NCBI GenBank assembly: GCA_001695595.3
Contig: MBPM02000105.1
Location: 145,756-209,755 of the forward strand
Direction: 5' to 3'
Source of the DNA: Plasmopara viticola
Lineage: Eukaryota; Oomycota; Peronosporomycetes; Peronosporales; Peronosporaceae
Length of the DNA: 64,000 nucleotides
The first letter of the stretch is position 1; each line of letters starts with the position of its first letter. The translations under genes were made by a program, and so were the position numbers. A model generated the notes under the pieces. It was given only the letters and a program-made list of their open reading frames with translations, was not told the origin of the DNA and did not search any database. Shown here one piece after another: positions 19,901-30,478 of the stretch.

Positions 19901-21137
19901 CTCTTGTTGTTCTGCGGCACAGACAGCAAATTCTTGTTCATCATCGGTACGTATATGGCGTTGGCGTTCCACGAGAATATACACCACGTGATGGTGACGA
20001 CTCCAATGCAAAAATATGTCTTCATTCGTCCCTCGAATCCTCCGATGTTAGGATCGAATAAAATGTTCAAGTCTGCCCATACCTGCATGTGTCGGATATC
20101 GCTTTCTTCACCGTCGGACAGAACCACTCGTTCAATGATGGTGCCAACGCCTTTGATCTCGGCCTTGTTACCGTCAGCCACCGATAGCTCGCCTTTGTCT
20201 TGTTCATTCAGCACGACAAACTTGGCCTTATTGAGATATGGTGCGTAGCACCGCTGTCGATTGCCCACATCCCTGGCATATTCTTGCCTGTTGAAAGTCC
20301 ACATTCTAGCGATACAGCAAACGCGATACGGTCGTACTCGTAGTCGTCGTTGGGTCGATAGTAAATGTTGTTGGCTCCGCGTCCACGAACTTGGCCGCCG
20401 CGTCGAGCACCTCGATTGTCATCCTTTTGCTTGGTCCAGCATCGCTCCACGGAATGCCCCAATTTCCCACAATACGTGCATTGGCGAGACTCACGCTCAG
20501 CACTAAACGCCTTAGCCGCATCTTCGGTCTTGATCACCGGAGTCTTTGCGCTCTGCCGCTTGATATGCTCATTCGTTAGCACTTTTACAACGTCGTGCGT
20601 CCGCAATCCTGCGTTGCTGATCTCCAAGTTAAGAACAACGTTCTCGTGGAGACTTCGCAACAGATAGATCGCAACATCTTCATCCTCCATCTTGGCACCA
20701 ATGCTGCTGAGCTTGGCGCTGATGTTGAGGACTTCGTTGCAATGGTGCATGCCGTTGTCGCCTTCCGCCATCTCCATACTAAAGAGTTGACGCTTCAAGT
20801 AGATGCGTCCAGCCTTCTGTGATCCACCGTAGAGCGTCTTGATGCGCTGCCAGGCGACCCACACTTCCTCGCAGTCATCAACCACGTGATGGTAGTCGGC
20901 CTCCATATACAAGAGCATCAGTCCGAAAGCGACGTTGCTGGTCTTGACGTACTCGTCCGCAGCGCGAGCATCGGTGAAGGTCGGAGTTACCTCTCGGTTG
21001 ACCACGTGCCATACCGACTTGGTCAGGAACACGCCACGCATGTAGCGGTTCCACGTGGCAAAGTTGTCGCCGTTGAATTTTTCGATTGCGATCTTGGCCG
21101 AGACAGTGTGCGTTGAAGACATGGTCGTTGGGCTCAT
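16948..21137 (-). pseudogene. B2 gag-pol, frameshifted, with an extra in-frame segment
   Basis: It starts [10 protein letters not shown] in the primer site (21137). Gag, the knuckle [14 protein letters not shown] and [10 protein letters not shown] are readable to about 20230, where bases are missing (HHI then Ser-Ile instead of CNNKA). The next frame (to 18802) carries the extra segment, GAG-pre-integrase and integrase (Glu in GTAERAIR). A one-base deletion near 18848 breaks it before the acidic hinge. The last frame (18729-16948) has RT ([22 protein letters not shown]) and RNase H to the CSH end. Compared with B1 it has two in-frame deletions: three codons in gag (SLHENVV for [10 protein letters not shown]) and two before RT (LRGRPAK for LRGVFRPAK). 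Confidence 0.85.
19958..20096 (-). other. 139-bp segment of unknown origin inside B2 gag-pol
   Basis: It replaces about 16 bp (codons for EIKNAL) between the protease region and the [11 protein letters not shown] motif. The net gain is 123 bp, or 41 codons, with no stop. The minus-strand reading includes [13 protein letters not shown] and [17 protein letters not shown], the latter hydrophobic. It matches nothing else in the window by eye. I infer a template-switch capture or filler DNA; its origin is unknown. Confidence 0.75.
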
Positions 21138-21141
21138 AACC

Positions 21142-21400
21142 TGTTGAATGAGCTGAAGGAGACGAAGGGAAGAAGCGAAGAGTCTGTGCGGAGGAGGACC
21201 GGAGCGAAGACACTTAAGCAGGAGAAGGAATATTTGGAAGTTATTGATTTATTGGAGCTTACACTTCTACTTCTCGTAACCACTCATTCTACATAACGTA
21301 ATTACCTTAAACCGTAAAATGTAAAAACTATGTTGAACCGCGGTTCGGATTGAACCGGGTTTGAATTGTGTACATTACCTGAAACCCATAACCCTCAATA
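21142..21400 (-). repeat. B2 5' LTR
   Basis: 259 bp, directly followed (minus strand) by primer site 21141-21130. It differs from the 3' copy at about ten sites, for example ccttaaaccgtaaaatg against ccttagaccgtaaaaag as written on the plus strand. Confidence 0.9.
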
Positions 21401-22009
21401 CAAGCGTCCGATTCATTCGCTCTGCAACGCCATTTAGCTGGGGTGTGTACGGCGGTGTCAATTTCTGTACAATACCACGCTCTGCACAGAACTTCGTCAT
21501 AGCGCCGTTCACGAATTCTCCGCCATTATCGCAACGAAGTGTCTTGACGCGGCGGCAAGTTTGGTTTTCCGCTAGCGCAACAAATTCTGCAAACTTGTCG
21601 GATACTTCAGACTTGTTTCTGAGCAAGAAGACAACGCAAAAATGCGACTTTTCGTCAACAAATGTAACGAAATAGCGCTTGCCTTCAAACGTTGATGATT
21701 GCATGGGACCGCACACGTCGCTGTGAATAGTCTCCAACACGTGTTTGGCACGACTTGGGGAGGAGTTCATAAAGCTCACCCGCGTCTGTTTGCCCAGCGC
21801 ACAGCCCTCGCATGTTTCCCACTGAGTAGCTGTCTTGAGGTTGATACCAATTCCATACTTCTTCTTGACAATGGCATCTAGACCGCCGTAACCAATGTGG
21901 CCAAGTCAAAGGTGCCAGAGGTACGACGTGGTGTCCCCATGGCATCCCGACGAACTTGTCACATTGGCTGCGTCAATATTGACAGGCGTCATGCAGAGCC
22001 TGAACAAAC

Positions 22010-22268
22010 TATTGAGGGTTATGGGTTTCAGGTAATGTACATAATTCAAACCCGGTTCAATCCGAACCGCGGTTCAACATAGTTTTTACTTTTTACGGTT
22101 TAAGGTAATTACGTTATGTAGAATGAGTGGTTACGAGAAGTAGAAGTGTAAGCCCCAATAAATCAATCACTTCCAAATATTCCTTCTCCTGCTTAAGTGT
22201 CTTCGCTCCGGTCCTCCTCCGCACAGACTCTTCGCTTCTTCCCTTCGTCTCCTTCAGCTCATTCAACA
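22010..22268 (+). repeat. B1 5' LTR
   Basis: 259 bp; compared with its 3' partner I see about seven differences, clustered in the gtacataattcaaaccc stretch, so B1 looks somewhat younger than B2. Confidence 0.9.
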
Positions 22269-22272
22269 GGTT

Positions 22273-25200
22273 ATGAGCCCAACGACCATGTCTTCAACGC
22301 ACAATGTCTCGGCCAAGATCGCAATCGAAAAATTCAACGGCGACAACTTTGCCACGTGGAACCGCTACATGCGTGGCGTGTTCCTGACCAAGTCGGTATG
22401 GCACGTGGTCAACCGAGAGGTAACTCCGACCTTCGCCGATGCTCGCGCTGCGGACGAGTACGTCAAGACCAGCAACGTCGCTTTCGGACTGATGCTCTTG
22501 CATATGGAGGCCGACTACCATCACGTGGTTGATGACTGTGAGGAAGCGTGGGTCGCCTGGCAGCGCATCAAGACGCTCTACGGTGGATCACAGAAGGCTG
22601 GACGCATCTACTTGAAGCGTCAACTCTTTAGTATGGAGATGGCGGAAGGCGACAACGTCATGCACCATTGCAACGAAGTCCTCAACATCAGCGCCAAGCT
22701 CAGCAGCATTGGTGCCAAGATGGAGGATGAAGATGTTGCGATCTATCTGTTGCGAAGTCTCCCTAAAAGTTACGAGAATGTTGTTCTTAACTTGGAGATC
22801 AGCAACGCAGAATTGCGGACGCAAGACGTTGTAAAAGTGCTAACGAATGAGCATATCAAGCGGCAGAGCGCAAAGACTCCGGTGATCAAGACCGAAGATG
22901 CGGCTAAGGCGTTTAGTGCTGAGCGTGAGTCTCGCCAATGCACGTATTGTGGGAAATTGGGGCATTCCGTGGAGCGATGCTGGACCAAGCAAAAGGATGA
23001 CAATCGAGGTGCTCGACGCGGCGGCCAAGCTCGTGGACGCGGAGCCAACAACATTTACTATCGACCCAACGACGACTACGAGTACGACCGTATCGCGTTT
23101 GCTGTATCGCTAGAATATGGACTTTCAACAGGCAAGAATATGCCAGGGATGTGGGCAATCGACAGCGGTGCTACGCACCATATCTGCAACAATAAGGCCA
23201 AGTTTGTCGTGCTGAATGAACAAGACAAAGGCGAGCTATCGGTGGCTGACGGTAACAAGGCCGAGATCAAAGGCGTTGGCACCATCATTGAACGAGTGGT
23301 TCTGTCCGACGGTGAAGAAAGCGATATCGAGATCAAAAACGCGCTATACGTACCGATGATGAACAAGAATTTGCTGTCTGTGCCGCAGAACAACAAGAGT
23401 TGCAAGTTTAGAGTTGTGTTTGATGGCGCACACATGCACATTGCGCGGAAATCCTCGCAACAAGTGGTGGCCACAGCAGATCTCGTGGATGGACTGTATT
23501 GGCTTCGCACGGCACAGCGCTCGGTAAATGCGACTACACGTGGAAACAGTGGTGCCGACTTGCATGCACGGATGGGCCATGCTCCAGTCGACGTGCTTCG
23601 CAAGATGGTGGTTACCACCAATATGATCAAGGATGCAAACGTGCCTATTATGACAAGTGGATCAAGTGCATGCCAAGGGTGTCAGCAAGGAAAGATGGTT
23701 CAAAAACCATTTCCAAGCAACCGGGACAAGCGCAACTATGACATCTTTGAGCTGCTCCACTTCGACATCTGTGGGCCCATGGAAATTAATTCTCTCGGAG
23801 GGAGCAAGTATCTCTTGCTGATCGTGGATGAAGCTAGCGGGTGCATGAAGGGTTTCTGCCTGCGTGCCAAGTCTGAGAGCGAAGACTGTGTCAAAAAGTA
23901 CATCTTAATGGTGCAGACACACTTCGGCAAGAAGGTCAAGTTTGTACGACACGACGGAGCCCGCGAGTTTGCAACTAGCTCGCTTCAAGTTTTCTACGAG
24001 GATGAAGGCATCGAGCAGCAAACCACGGTGCCATATGCACATCAGACCAACGGCACAGCAGAGCGCGCCATTCGGACTATTGTCACAGTCGGCCGCAGCA
24101 TATTGCACCATGCCAAGTTGGACAAGTGTTTTTGGGGTGAAGCTGCTATGGTGGCCATCTACATCAAGAATCGCCTTCCGTCGCCCAAGATCAACGACAA
24201 GACTCCTTTTGAGATTGTGCACAAGTTCAAGCCAAGCGTGAAACATATGCGTGTTTTTGGGTGCCGGACTTACGTTCTCACTCCAAAAGAAAAGCGGCTC
24301 AAGTGGGACCCCAAGGCTCGTGCAGGGATCTTCGTGGGTTACGAAGAGGTGTCCAAGGCTTATAGGGTGTTTGATATTGAGGCTGGACAAGAGGTAATCA
24401 CTCGTGATGTCACCTTCGACGAATCAAGTTTCGGCATCTTGGATAAGAGTAATGGTGACCACGAAGATGACGACGACGATTTCGACCTCGACTCGCTAAG
24501 CATTAATGATCTGGATGTAGCTCACCAAATGACCTTCAAGCTGGCGGGAAAGCGCAAGAAGCGTACAGGTGTGACGAATACTGATCGCAACTCGACAAGC
24601 ACCAATCATGAACATCACGGAGCTGGACTTGAAGAAGGAAGTGCTCCTGAAAGATCAAACGAACGTCGAGCCAAGCGTAGATCAGTCGAGCGGACATCAC
24701 GTTTTCCCGCGGATGAAGAAGAGAAAGCCACATCGGGTGATGACTCCACCCCTCCTGTCTTTTGGCGAGCAAGTGCAAACGCGGTCGAAGCCGGCGATCT
24801 GTCAGAACCAATGACATTTCAAGATGCTGTTAGCGGGCCTGACCAAGTTCACTGGCGCAAGGCGATCCATGCAGAACTGAACTCGTTGCACCTTCGTGGT
24901 GTGTTTCGACCAGCTAAACTGCCCACCGGACAGCAAGCCATTGGAACTAAGTGTGTGTTCAAGATTAAGCGCAAGGCCGACGGATCCATCGAGAAGTACA
25001 AGGCGCGTCTCGTGGCTAAAGGATTCAAGCAAAAATACGGCATCAATTACACGGAAACGTTCTCGCCTGTTATCAAGTATGTGACATTGCGAATGGTGAT
25101 CAGCTTGACCAAGTTCTTTGGGTGGCCTCTAGATCAACTTGATGTGGTGACAGCGTTTCTGTACGGCGTGATGAAAGAAGTCGTGTATTGTGTGGTGCCC

Positions 25201-26356
25201 GAAGGAATGGAGCTCGACGGTGACCACAATTGTTTGAGGTTGATGAAGGCGATTTACGGCCTGAAACAAGCTTCGCGCGTATGGAACGAGACGTTCGACG
25301 AGTTTGTATGTTCGATCGGTTTCCAAGTATCCCAATTCGACCCATGCCTCTACATCAAAGTTACAGACGGCAAGTGTGTATTTTTGCTGTGTACGTCGAT
25401 GATGTGCTGATTACCGGCAGCTCAAGTGAACTTATTGCGCAGATCAAAAGGGACCTAAAGACGCGCTTTGAAATGACGGACAGCGGCAAGTGTGCGTTTG
25501 TTCTGGGCATCGAGCTGGTGGACAACGCTGACGGCAGTTTGACTCTGTGCCAGCGACGTTACGTGGATGATATTCTCGAGCGTTTTAGTATGAATGACTG
25601 TAAGGCTGTGATAAGTCCAACGGACGTAAGTTTCCGACTTGTTTCGAGCAACGCAACATCCAGAGTTAATGCTCCATTTCGTGAAGCAGTGGGTGCTCTC
25701 ATGCACTTGGCAACCGCGACACGTCCAGACATTGCCTTTGCTGTTGGCTACGTTTCGCGCTTCATGGAGAACCCACAAGCCGAGTATTGGATTGCAGTTA
25801 AGCGTATTCTACGCTATCTGCAAAGAACCAAGTCGCACGGTCTTTGCTTCAAGCCTGGCAACAAGTTGGACTTTCGTGGATATTCCGACGCGGACTGGGC
25901 TGGAGATCATGCTGACCGCAAGTCGACTTCGGGCTATGTGTTTATGCTGATGGGTGCTCCTGTAAGCTGGGGAAGCAAGAAGCAGTCAAGTGTTTCGTTG
26001 TCTACGAGCGAAGCGGAGTACATCGCGCTAAGTCTTGCGATTCAAGAAGGCAAATGGTGCATCGTCTACTCTGCGAGATTCTAGCTGCAGCGATGGACAA
26101 GTCGGAGCCCGAGCTAAAAATCATGGAAGACAACCAGTCGTGTATCAAGATGACGAAGAATCCGGTACATCATGGTCGGGCCAAGCACATCGACATCAAG
26201 TATCACCACATTCGTGATGAGGTCAAGCGCGGTGAAGTGAAGTTGGAGTACTGCGAGATTGCGATCATGCTGGCGGACATCATGACGAAGGGGCTACCAG
26301 GACCGCGCCACAAAGACTTGATGCAAGAGCTTGGCATACATGCGTGTTCGCATTGA
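22273..26356 (+). pseudogene. B1 gag-pol, nearly complete, two one-base frameshifts
   Basis: The first frame (22273-25410, 1045 aa) covers gag from [10 protein letters not shown], the knuckle [22 protein letters not shown] protease, integrase (DICGP Asp, [17 protein letters not shown]) and RT up to DVVTAFLYG and CVFLL. One G is missing in ttgctgtgtacg near 25390, just before YVDD. The next frame carries [11 protein letters not shown] and RNase H to about 26055, where a second G is missing in caaatggtgc. The last frame (to 26356) has EDNQSCIKM and the CSH end. Both lost bases are in short G runs, so read errors must be excluded. Otherwise all catalytic residues are kept. Confidence 0.9.
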
Positions 26357-26363
26357 GGGGGCG

Positions 26364-26620
26364 TATTGAGGGTTATGGGTTTCAGGTAATGTACACAACC
26401 CAAACCCGGTTCAATCCGAACCGCGGTTCAACATAGTTTTTACTTTTTACGGTTTAAGGTAATTACGTTATGTAGAATGAGTGGTTACGAGAAGTAGAAG
26501 CGTAAGCCCCAATAAATCAATCACTTCCAAATATTCCTTCTCCTGCTTATGTGTTCGCTCCGGTCCTCCTCCGCGCAGACTCTTCGCTTCTTCCCTTCGT
26601 CTCCTTCAGCTCATTCAACA
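26364..26620 (+). repeat. B1 3' LTR
   Basis: 257 bp; ends CATTCAACA, followed by the caaac target copy and the resumed A2 sequence. Confidence 0.9.
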
Positions 26621-27866
26621 CAAACCCTTGCCTTCGCGAGCACCAAGCTTCCAACGGGCACCTTTAGCTTCGGCAAAACATCCATCGCGCTCAAATGTGA
26701 CCGGGCCAACATCCTTCGTAAAGCGTCCAACGGAAAAAAGATTGCGCGAAAGCTTTGGGATGTGCCATACTGTAGTAAGCACACCCTTCTTGAGTCCGCG
26801 CGGAGTAGCCATAGACATAACAATGTCACCCGTGCCCACTGCCTGAATCACTCTATCATCTGCAAGATGCACGTCCATCGGTGAGATTGTCTTGTAATTC
26901 TTCATGTACTCTCGCGAGTACGTCATGTGCTGCGTTGCACCCGAGTCGACCAGCCACACAGAACTTGACTTGGTGGTACTCCCACCAACCGAAAACAAAA
27001 ATTCGCCAGAGTAATCCTCACTCTGCGCGACATTAGCGCGTTGCGTCCTTTGACGCTCTCCATTATCTCGACTTCGAGCCGGACATTTTGCGATCCAGTG
27101 CCCTTGCTCGCCACAGTAGTGGCAGGTACTCGTGGGCTTCATTGAGACTTGTCGTCCCTTGCGCCGTCCATTGTCCGCTGACACGAATGCTTGCACCTGA
27201 CCGTGCACGGCTCCATCGACGCCGCCATCGTGTTCCTTGCGCTTCATATCCTCGTGAAGCAGCCGAGACGTCACAAGCTCCCAAGACAGCGAGTCGGCTC
27301 TTGACTCCAATGCTGTAATGAGAAATGCGAACGACTCACTGAGACTTGCAAGAAGCGTGATCACCAAGTCGTTCTCGCTTACTGGAGCACCAACCGCGTC
27401 GAGTTGCTCCGCTAGAGTCTTCATCTTGTTGATATGCGCGAGCACATCCTCACCTTCTTCCATCTTGGCCGTGAAGAAACGACGACGAAGAAAGAGCTTA
27501 TTGGCCAAACTCTTCTTCTCGAAATGTCCCTCGAGCCTTGACCATGCATCATGCGCACCACTTGACGACCGGACCAGTGGCAGTTGCGAGTCTTCCATCG
27601 CAAGACAGATTATCGCAAGCGCTTTCCGAGACTTCCTCTTGTAAGTCGACTGATCCATCGCATTCTTGCAGTGCTCCAGCTTGATCTCACCACTTGCGAC
27701 TTCCCACAGGTCCCTCTCCTCCAGCACCATCTGCATCTTGAACTTCCAGGTGTGAAAGTTGGTGCCGTCGAACTTGTTGATTCGACTTGGCATAGACGCG
27801 TCCATGGTGGCGAAGGCAGAGTCAGAGAAGGGGGAGGCAGAGTCGGCGGGGTTTGGGCTCATAACC

Positions 27867-28199
27867 TGTTGAAAAGGTCGAAGTGAGCACTAGTTGGCAA
27901 AATGCAAAGTAAATATATTTAATGGTCCTTAGTTCGCAACTACATGGTACCTCTAAGCCAATGATTCTTCAAGCCAATCAGAATGACTCACCATCCGGGC
28001 GCAATCATCATCCCATCCGGACGCAATCATCCTCCCATCACGAAACCGATCTTTTGCCCATCTTGAACCCGCTCCCTAAGTCAGTCATCAACTGATTGCA
28101 GATACCGGTACTTACCGGTATGAAGTCGCTGGTCGAGGCGTTACTTTCACGGCATCTTCGACAACACCAGTATCTTGTCGAGGCGCATTCTTGTCAACA
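27867..28199 (-). repeat. A2 5' LTR
   Basis: 333 bp, longer than the A1 LTR because it carries two copies of the 22-bp gattgcgcccgg/gattgcgtccgg repeat. On the plus strand it runs from tgttgaaaagg to cttgtcaaca. The F1 sequence ggaca follows at 28200 and would be the target copy, but the partner is lost with the A2 3' end. Confidence 0.9.
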
Positions 28200-29510
28200 G
28201 GACAATGGACGACGCAAGGGACGACAAGCGTCAGTGAAGGCAAGCAGTATTTGCCACTACTGTGGAGAGCATGGGCATTGGATTGCCAAGTGCCCGGCTC
28301 GAATTCGTGACAATGCGGAACGACAGCGACCGCAGCGTGCTAGTGTCGCGCAAAGTAACGATGACGACTCTGGCGACTATCTTTTCTCGGTTGGTGAAGC
28401 TGCCTATCCACCAAGTCGAGCTGTGTGTGGCTAGTTGACTCGGGGGCCACTCAACACATGGCATATTCGAAAGAGTACATGAAAAACTACAAGAGAATTG
28501 ACCCAGTGGATGTGCATATCGCGGATGATGGCGTGTTTCAAGCTGTGGGGACGGGTGACATCGTTATGTCGATGTTTACGCCTCGCGGAATGAAGAAGGG
28601 TGTTCTCACTTCGGTTTGGCACATTCCAAAGCTTTCACGCAATTTGTTCTCCGTTGGACGCTTTACAAAGGATGTTGGCCCAGTCACGTTTGAGCACGAC
28701 GGCTGCTTTGCTGAAGCAAAAGGTCTTCGCTGGAAGTTGGGCGCTCGTGAGGGAAAGGGGCTGTTCAAGCTCTGCATGAAGCCAATTATTGAAGACGAGG
28801 CCAATTTGACTAGCTCGTTGGGATGCCATGGGGACACCACGTCGTACCTCTGGCACCTTCGACTAGGTCACATTGGCAAAAGGCTGTGGAGCAGGTATTG
28901 ACCTGGAGTCTGTTAACAAGTGGGAGCTGTGCAAAGGATGCGCTCTTGGCAAACAGACGCGGGTAAGCTTCATGAAGTCTTCACCCAATCGGGCAAAGAA
29001 ACTTCTTGAAGTCATTCACAGCGATGTGTGTGGACCCATGCAAACGGCGACATTCAGTGGCAAGCGCTATTTTGCTACTTCTCTCGATGAGAAGTCGCAT
29101 TACTGTGCTGTGTACTTGCTACGAAACAAGTCCGAGGTTGCCGACAAGTTTGCTACTTTCGTTGCGATGGCCGAAAACCAGACGAACATGCGCGTTAAAT
29201 CACTCTGTTGTGATAATGGTGGCGAGTACACTTCTGGAACAATGGCTAAGTTTTGTGCAGAGCGTGGCATCATACAGAAGTTTACGCCACCATACACGCC
29301 ACAACTGAATGGAGTCGCAGAACGCATGAATCGTACACTTGTTGAATGTGGACGGTGTATGCTGGAGCACGCTGGTCTGCCAAAAACTTATCGGGGTGAA
29401 GCTGTTTTAACTGCTGCATTTCTTCGCAACCGATGTCCGACCCGAGCTGTTGAACATGATGCGTCGCCGTTTCAATTGTGGACTGGCAAGAAGCCTTTGT
29501 TGGCAAATTT

Positions 29511-29830
29511 GAAGGTATTCGGCTGCCATGCTTACGTCTCAGTTCCCAAAGAGAAACGATCCAAGTTTGATGCTCGTTCGACTCGGTGCCGTTTTCTTGG
29601 CTATTCAGAACATGAAAAGGCGTACAGGTTTGAAGAAATCGGTAGCGGTCGCGTTCTATTGAGTCGGGACGAAGGTATTCGGCTGCCATGCTTACGTCTC
29701 AGTTCCCAAAGAGAAACGATCCAAGTTTGATGCTCGTTCGACTCGGTGCCGTTTTCTTGGCTATTCAGAACATGAAAAGGCGTACAGGTTTGAAAAAATC
29801 GGTAGCGGTCGCGTTCTATTGAGTCGGGAC
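29511..29830 (+). repeat. 160-bp tandem duplication in F1 integrase
   Basis: 29511-29670 and 29671-29830 are the same 160-bp unit (gaaggtattcggctgcc to gagtcgggac) with one difference seen (tttgaagaaatc against tttgaaaaaatc). It covers the KVFGCHAYVSVPKEK to LLSRD region after the integrase core. 160 is not a multiple of three, so the duplication itself disrupts the frame. Confidence 0.93.
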
Positions 29831-30123
29831 GCAAATTTCATGGAAGATACTTTTGACGACAAGATACCAAGTACCGAGTCATCAGAAGCTGTATTTGACG
29901 AGAACGAAACATCTTATTTTGACCGCTCAGAAAATGAAAACGCTATGCAAGATCAGGACATGGAGCCTGAAAAGAAGCAGCACGCGAGCACTCAGCCTAT
30001 TGTGGATTTAGATTTTGAGCCTGGCAGCAAACGACACCAGCAGAACCAATCGCTTGAAAAAGCAGCGAATATTCCAACAGCAAAGAGATCAACTCGCTAT
30101 CAATCGCTGGAGGAAATGTCTGC

Positions 30124-30474
30124 TATTGAAGGTAACCGGTTTTCCTCCGTTTTATTCCGGTTTCCAAGGCTGTCCAATACGAGCGGCTGTCCAACGGTTC
30201 AAACATACAACGATGACGCCATGGATGGACACACGGACAGGCGCACTCAGGATGATTGCGCCCGGATGAGAAGATGATTGCGCCCAGATGGTAAGCTCTT
30301 TTGATTGGCTTAGATAATTGAATGGCTTAGATGTAGCAAGGAGTTGTGAACTAAGGACCAAATTAATAAACTCACTTCCAAATATTCCTTCTTCTACTCA
30401 AGTGTCTTCGCTCCGGTTTTCCTCCGCGCAGACTCTTCGGTTTTTCTCCTTCGTCCTCTTCAGCTCATTCAACA
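30124..30474 (+). repeat. G array 1, left LTR
   Basis: 351 bp, TATTGAAGGT to CATTCAACA. It carries ggctgtccaa twice, the shared core with two gattgcgccc copies, and an initiator-like actcacttccaaatattcc. Confidence 0.92.
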
Positions 30475-30478
30475 GGTT

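Larger units (their letters stand above)
16682..21400 (-). mobile_element. B2: full-length clade-2 element, minus strand
   Basis: 4719 bp with two 259-bp LTRs and the target duplication caagc (16677-16681, 21401-21405) in the A2 integrase. Primer site 21130-21141; polypurine tract inverted at about 16941-16952. The LTRs differ at about ten sites, which suggests B2 is older than B1. The gene is broken by indels and carries a foreign-looking insert at 19958-20096. Confidence 0.92.
22010..26620 (+). mobile_element. B1: full-length clade-2 element
   Basis: LTRs 22010-22268 (259 bp) and 26364-26620 (257 bp, with a 2-bp gap in aagtgtcttcgc). The target duplication is caaac (22005-22009, 26621-26625) in A2. 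Primer site 22269-22280; tract gagggggcg before the 3' LTR. Internal sequence is about 4.1 kb. It lies head to head with B2, 609 bp away, both in the same A2 copy. The different target duplications show two separate insertions. Confidence 0.93.
15265..27862 (-). pseudogene. A2 gag-pol, three separated pieces, 3' truncated
   Basis: Pieces: 27862-26621 (MSPNPADS start, knuckle CHYCGEQGHWIAKC, DSGATQHM protease), 22009-21406 (LWHL/LGHIGY, IHSDVCGPM, DNGGEFVN, AERMNRTL) and 16681-15265 (IN C-terminus, DVKTAFLNG, YVDDLVLAS, up to MRQTKF). Apart from the two insertions and the truncation I find one nonsense change, TGA at 21908-21906 in place of the Arg of WHLRLGH. A2 was therefore nearly functional when B1 and B2 landed. 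The coordinates span B1 and B2, which are separate elements. Confidence 0.88.
15265..28199 (-). mobile_element. A2: A-family element in three pieces, split by B2 and B1
   Basis: On the minus strand A2 runs from its 5' LTR (28199-27867) through gag and protease (27862-26621), GAG-pre-integrase and integrase (22009-21406), and integrase to RT (16681-15265). B1 sits between duplicated caaac and B2 between duplicated caagc; removing each restores colinearity with A1. The 3' quarter (end of RT, RNase H, 3' LTR) is missing beyond 15265. On the right A2 abuts F1 at 28200. Confidence 0.92.

Noticed and set aside
24430..24520. gatgacgacgacgat run as a microsatellite
   Set aside because: It encodes the conserved acidic hinge ([12 protein letters not shown]) found in all B and G copies; low-complexity coding, not an independent repeat.
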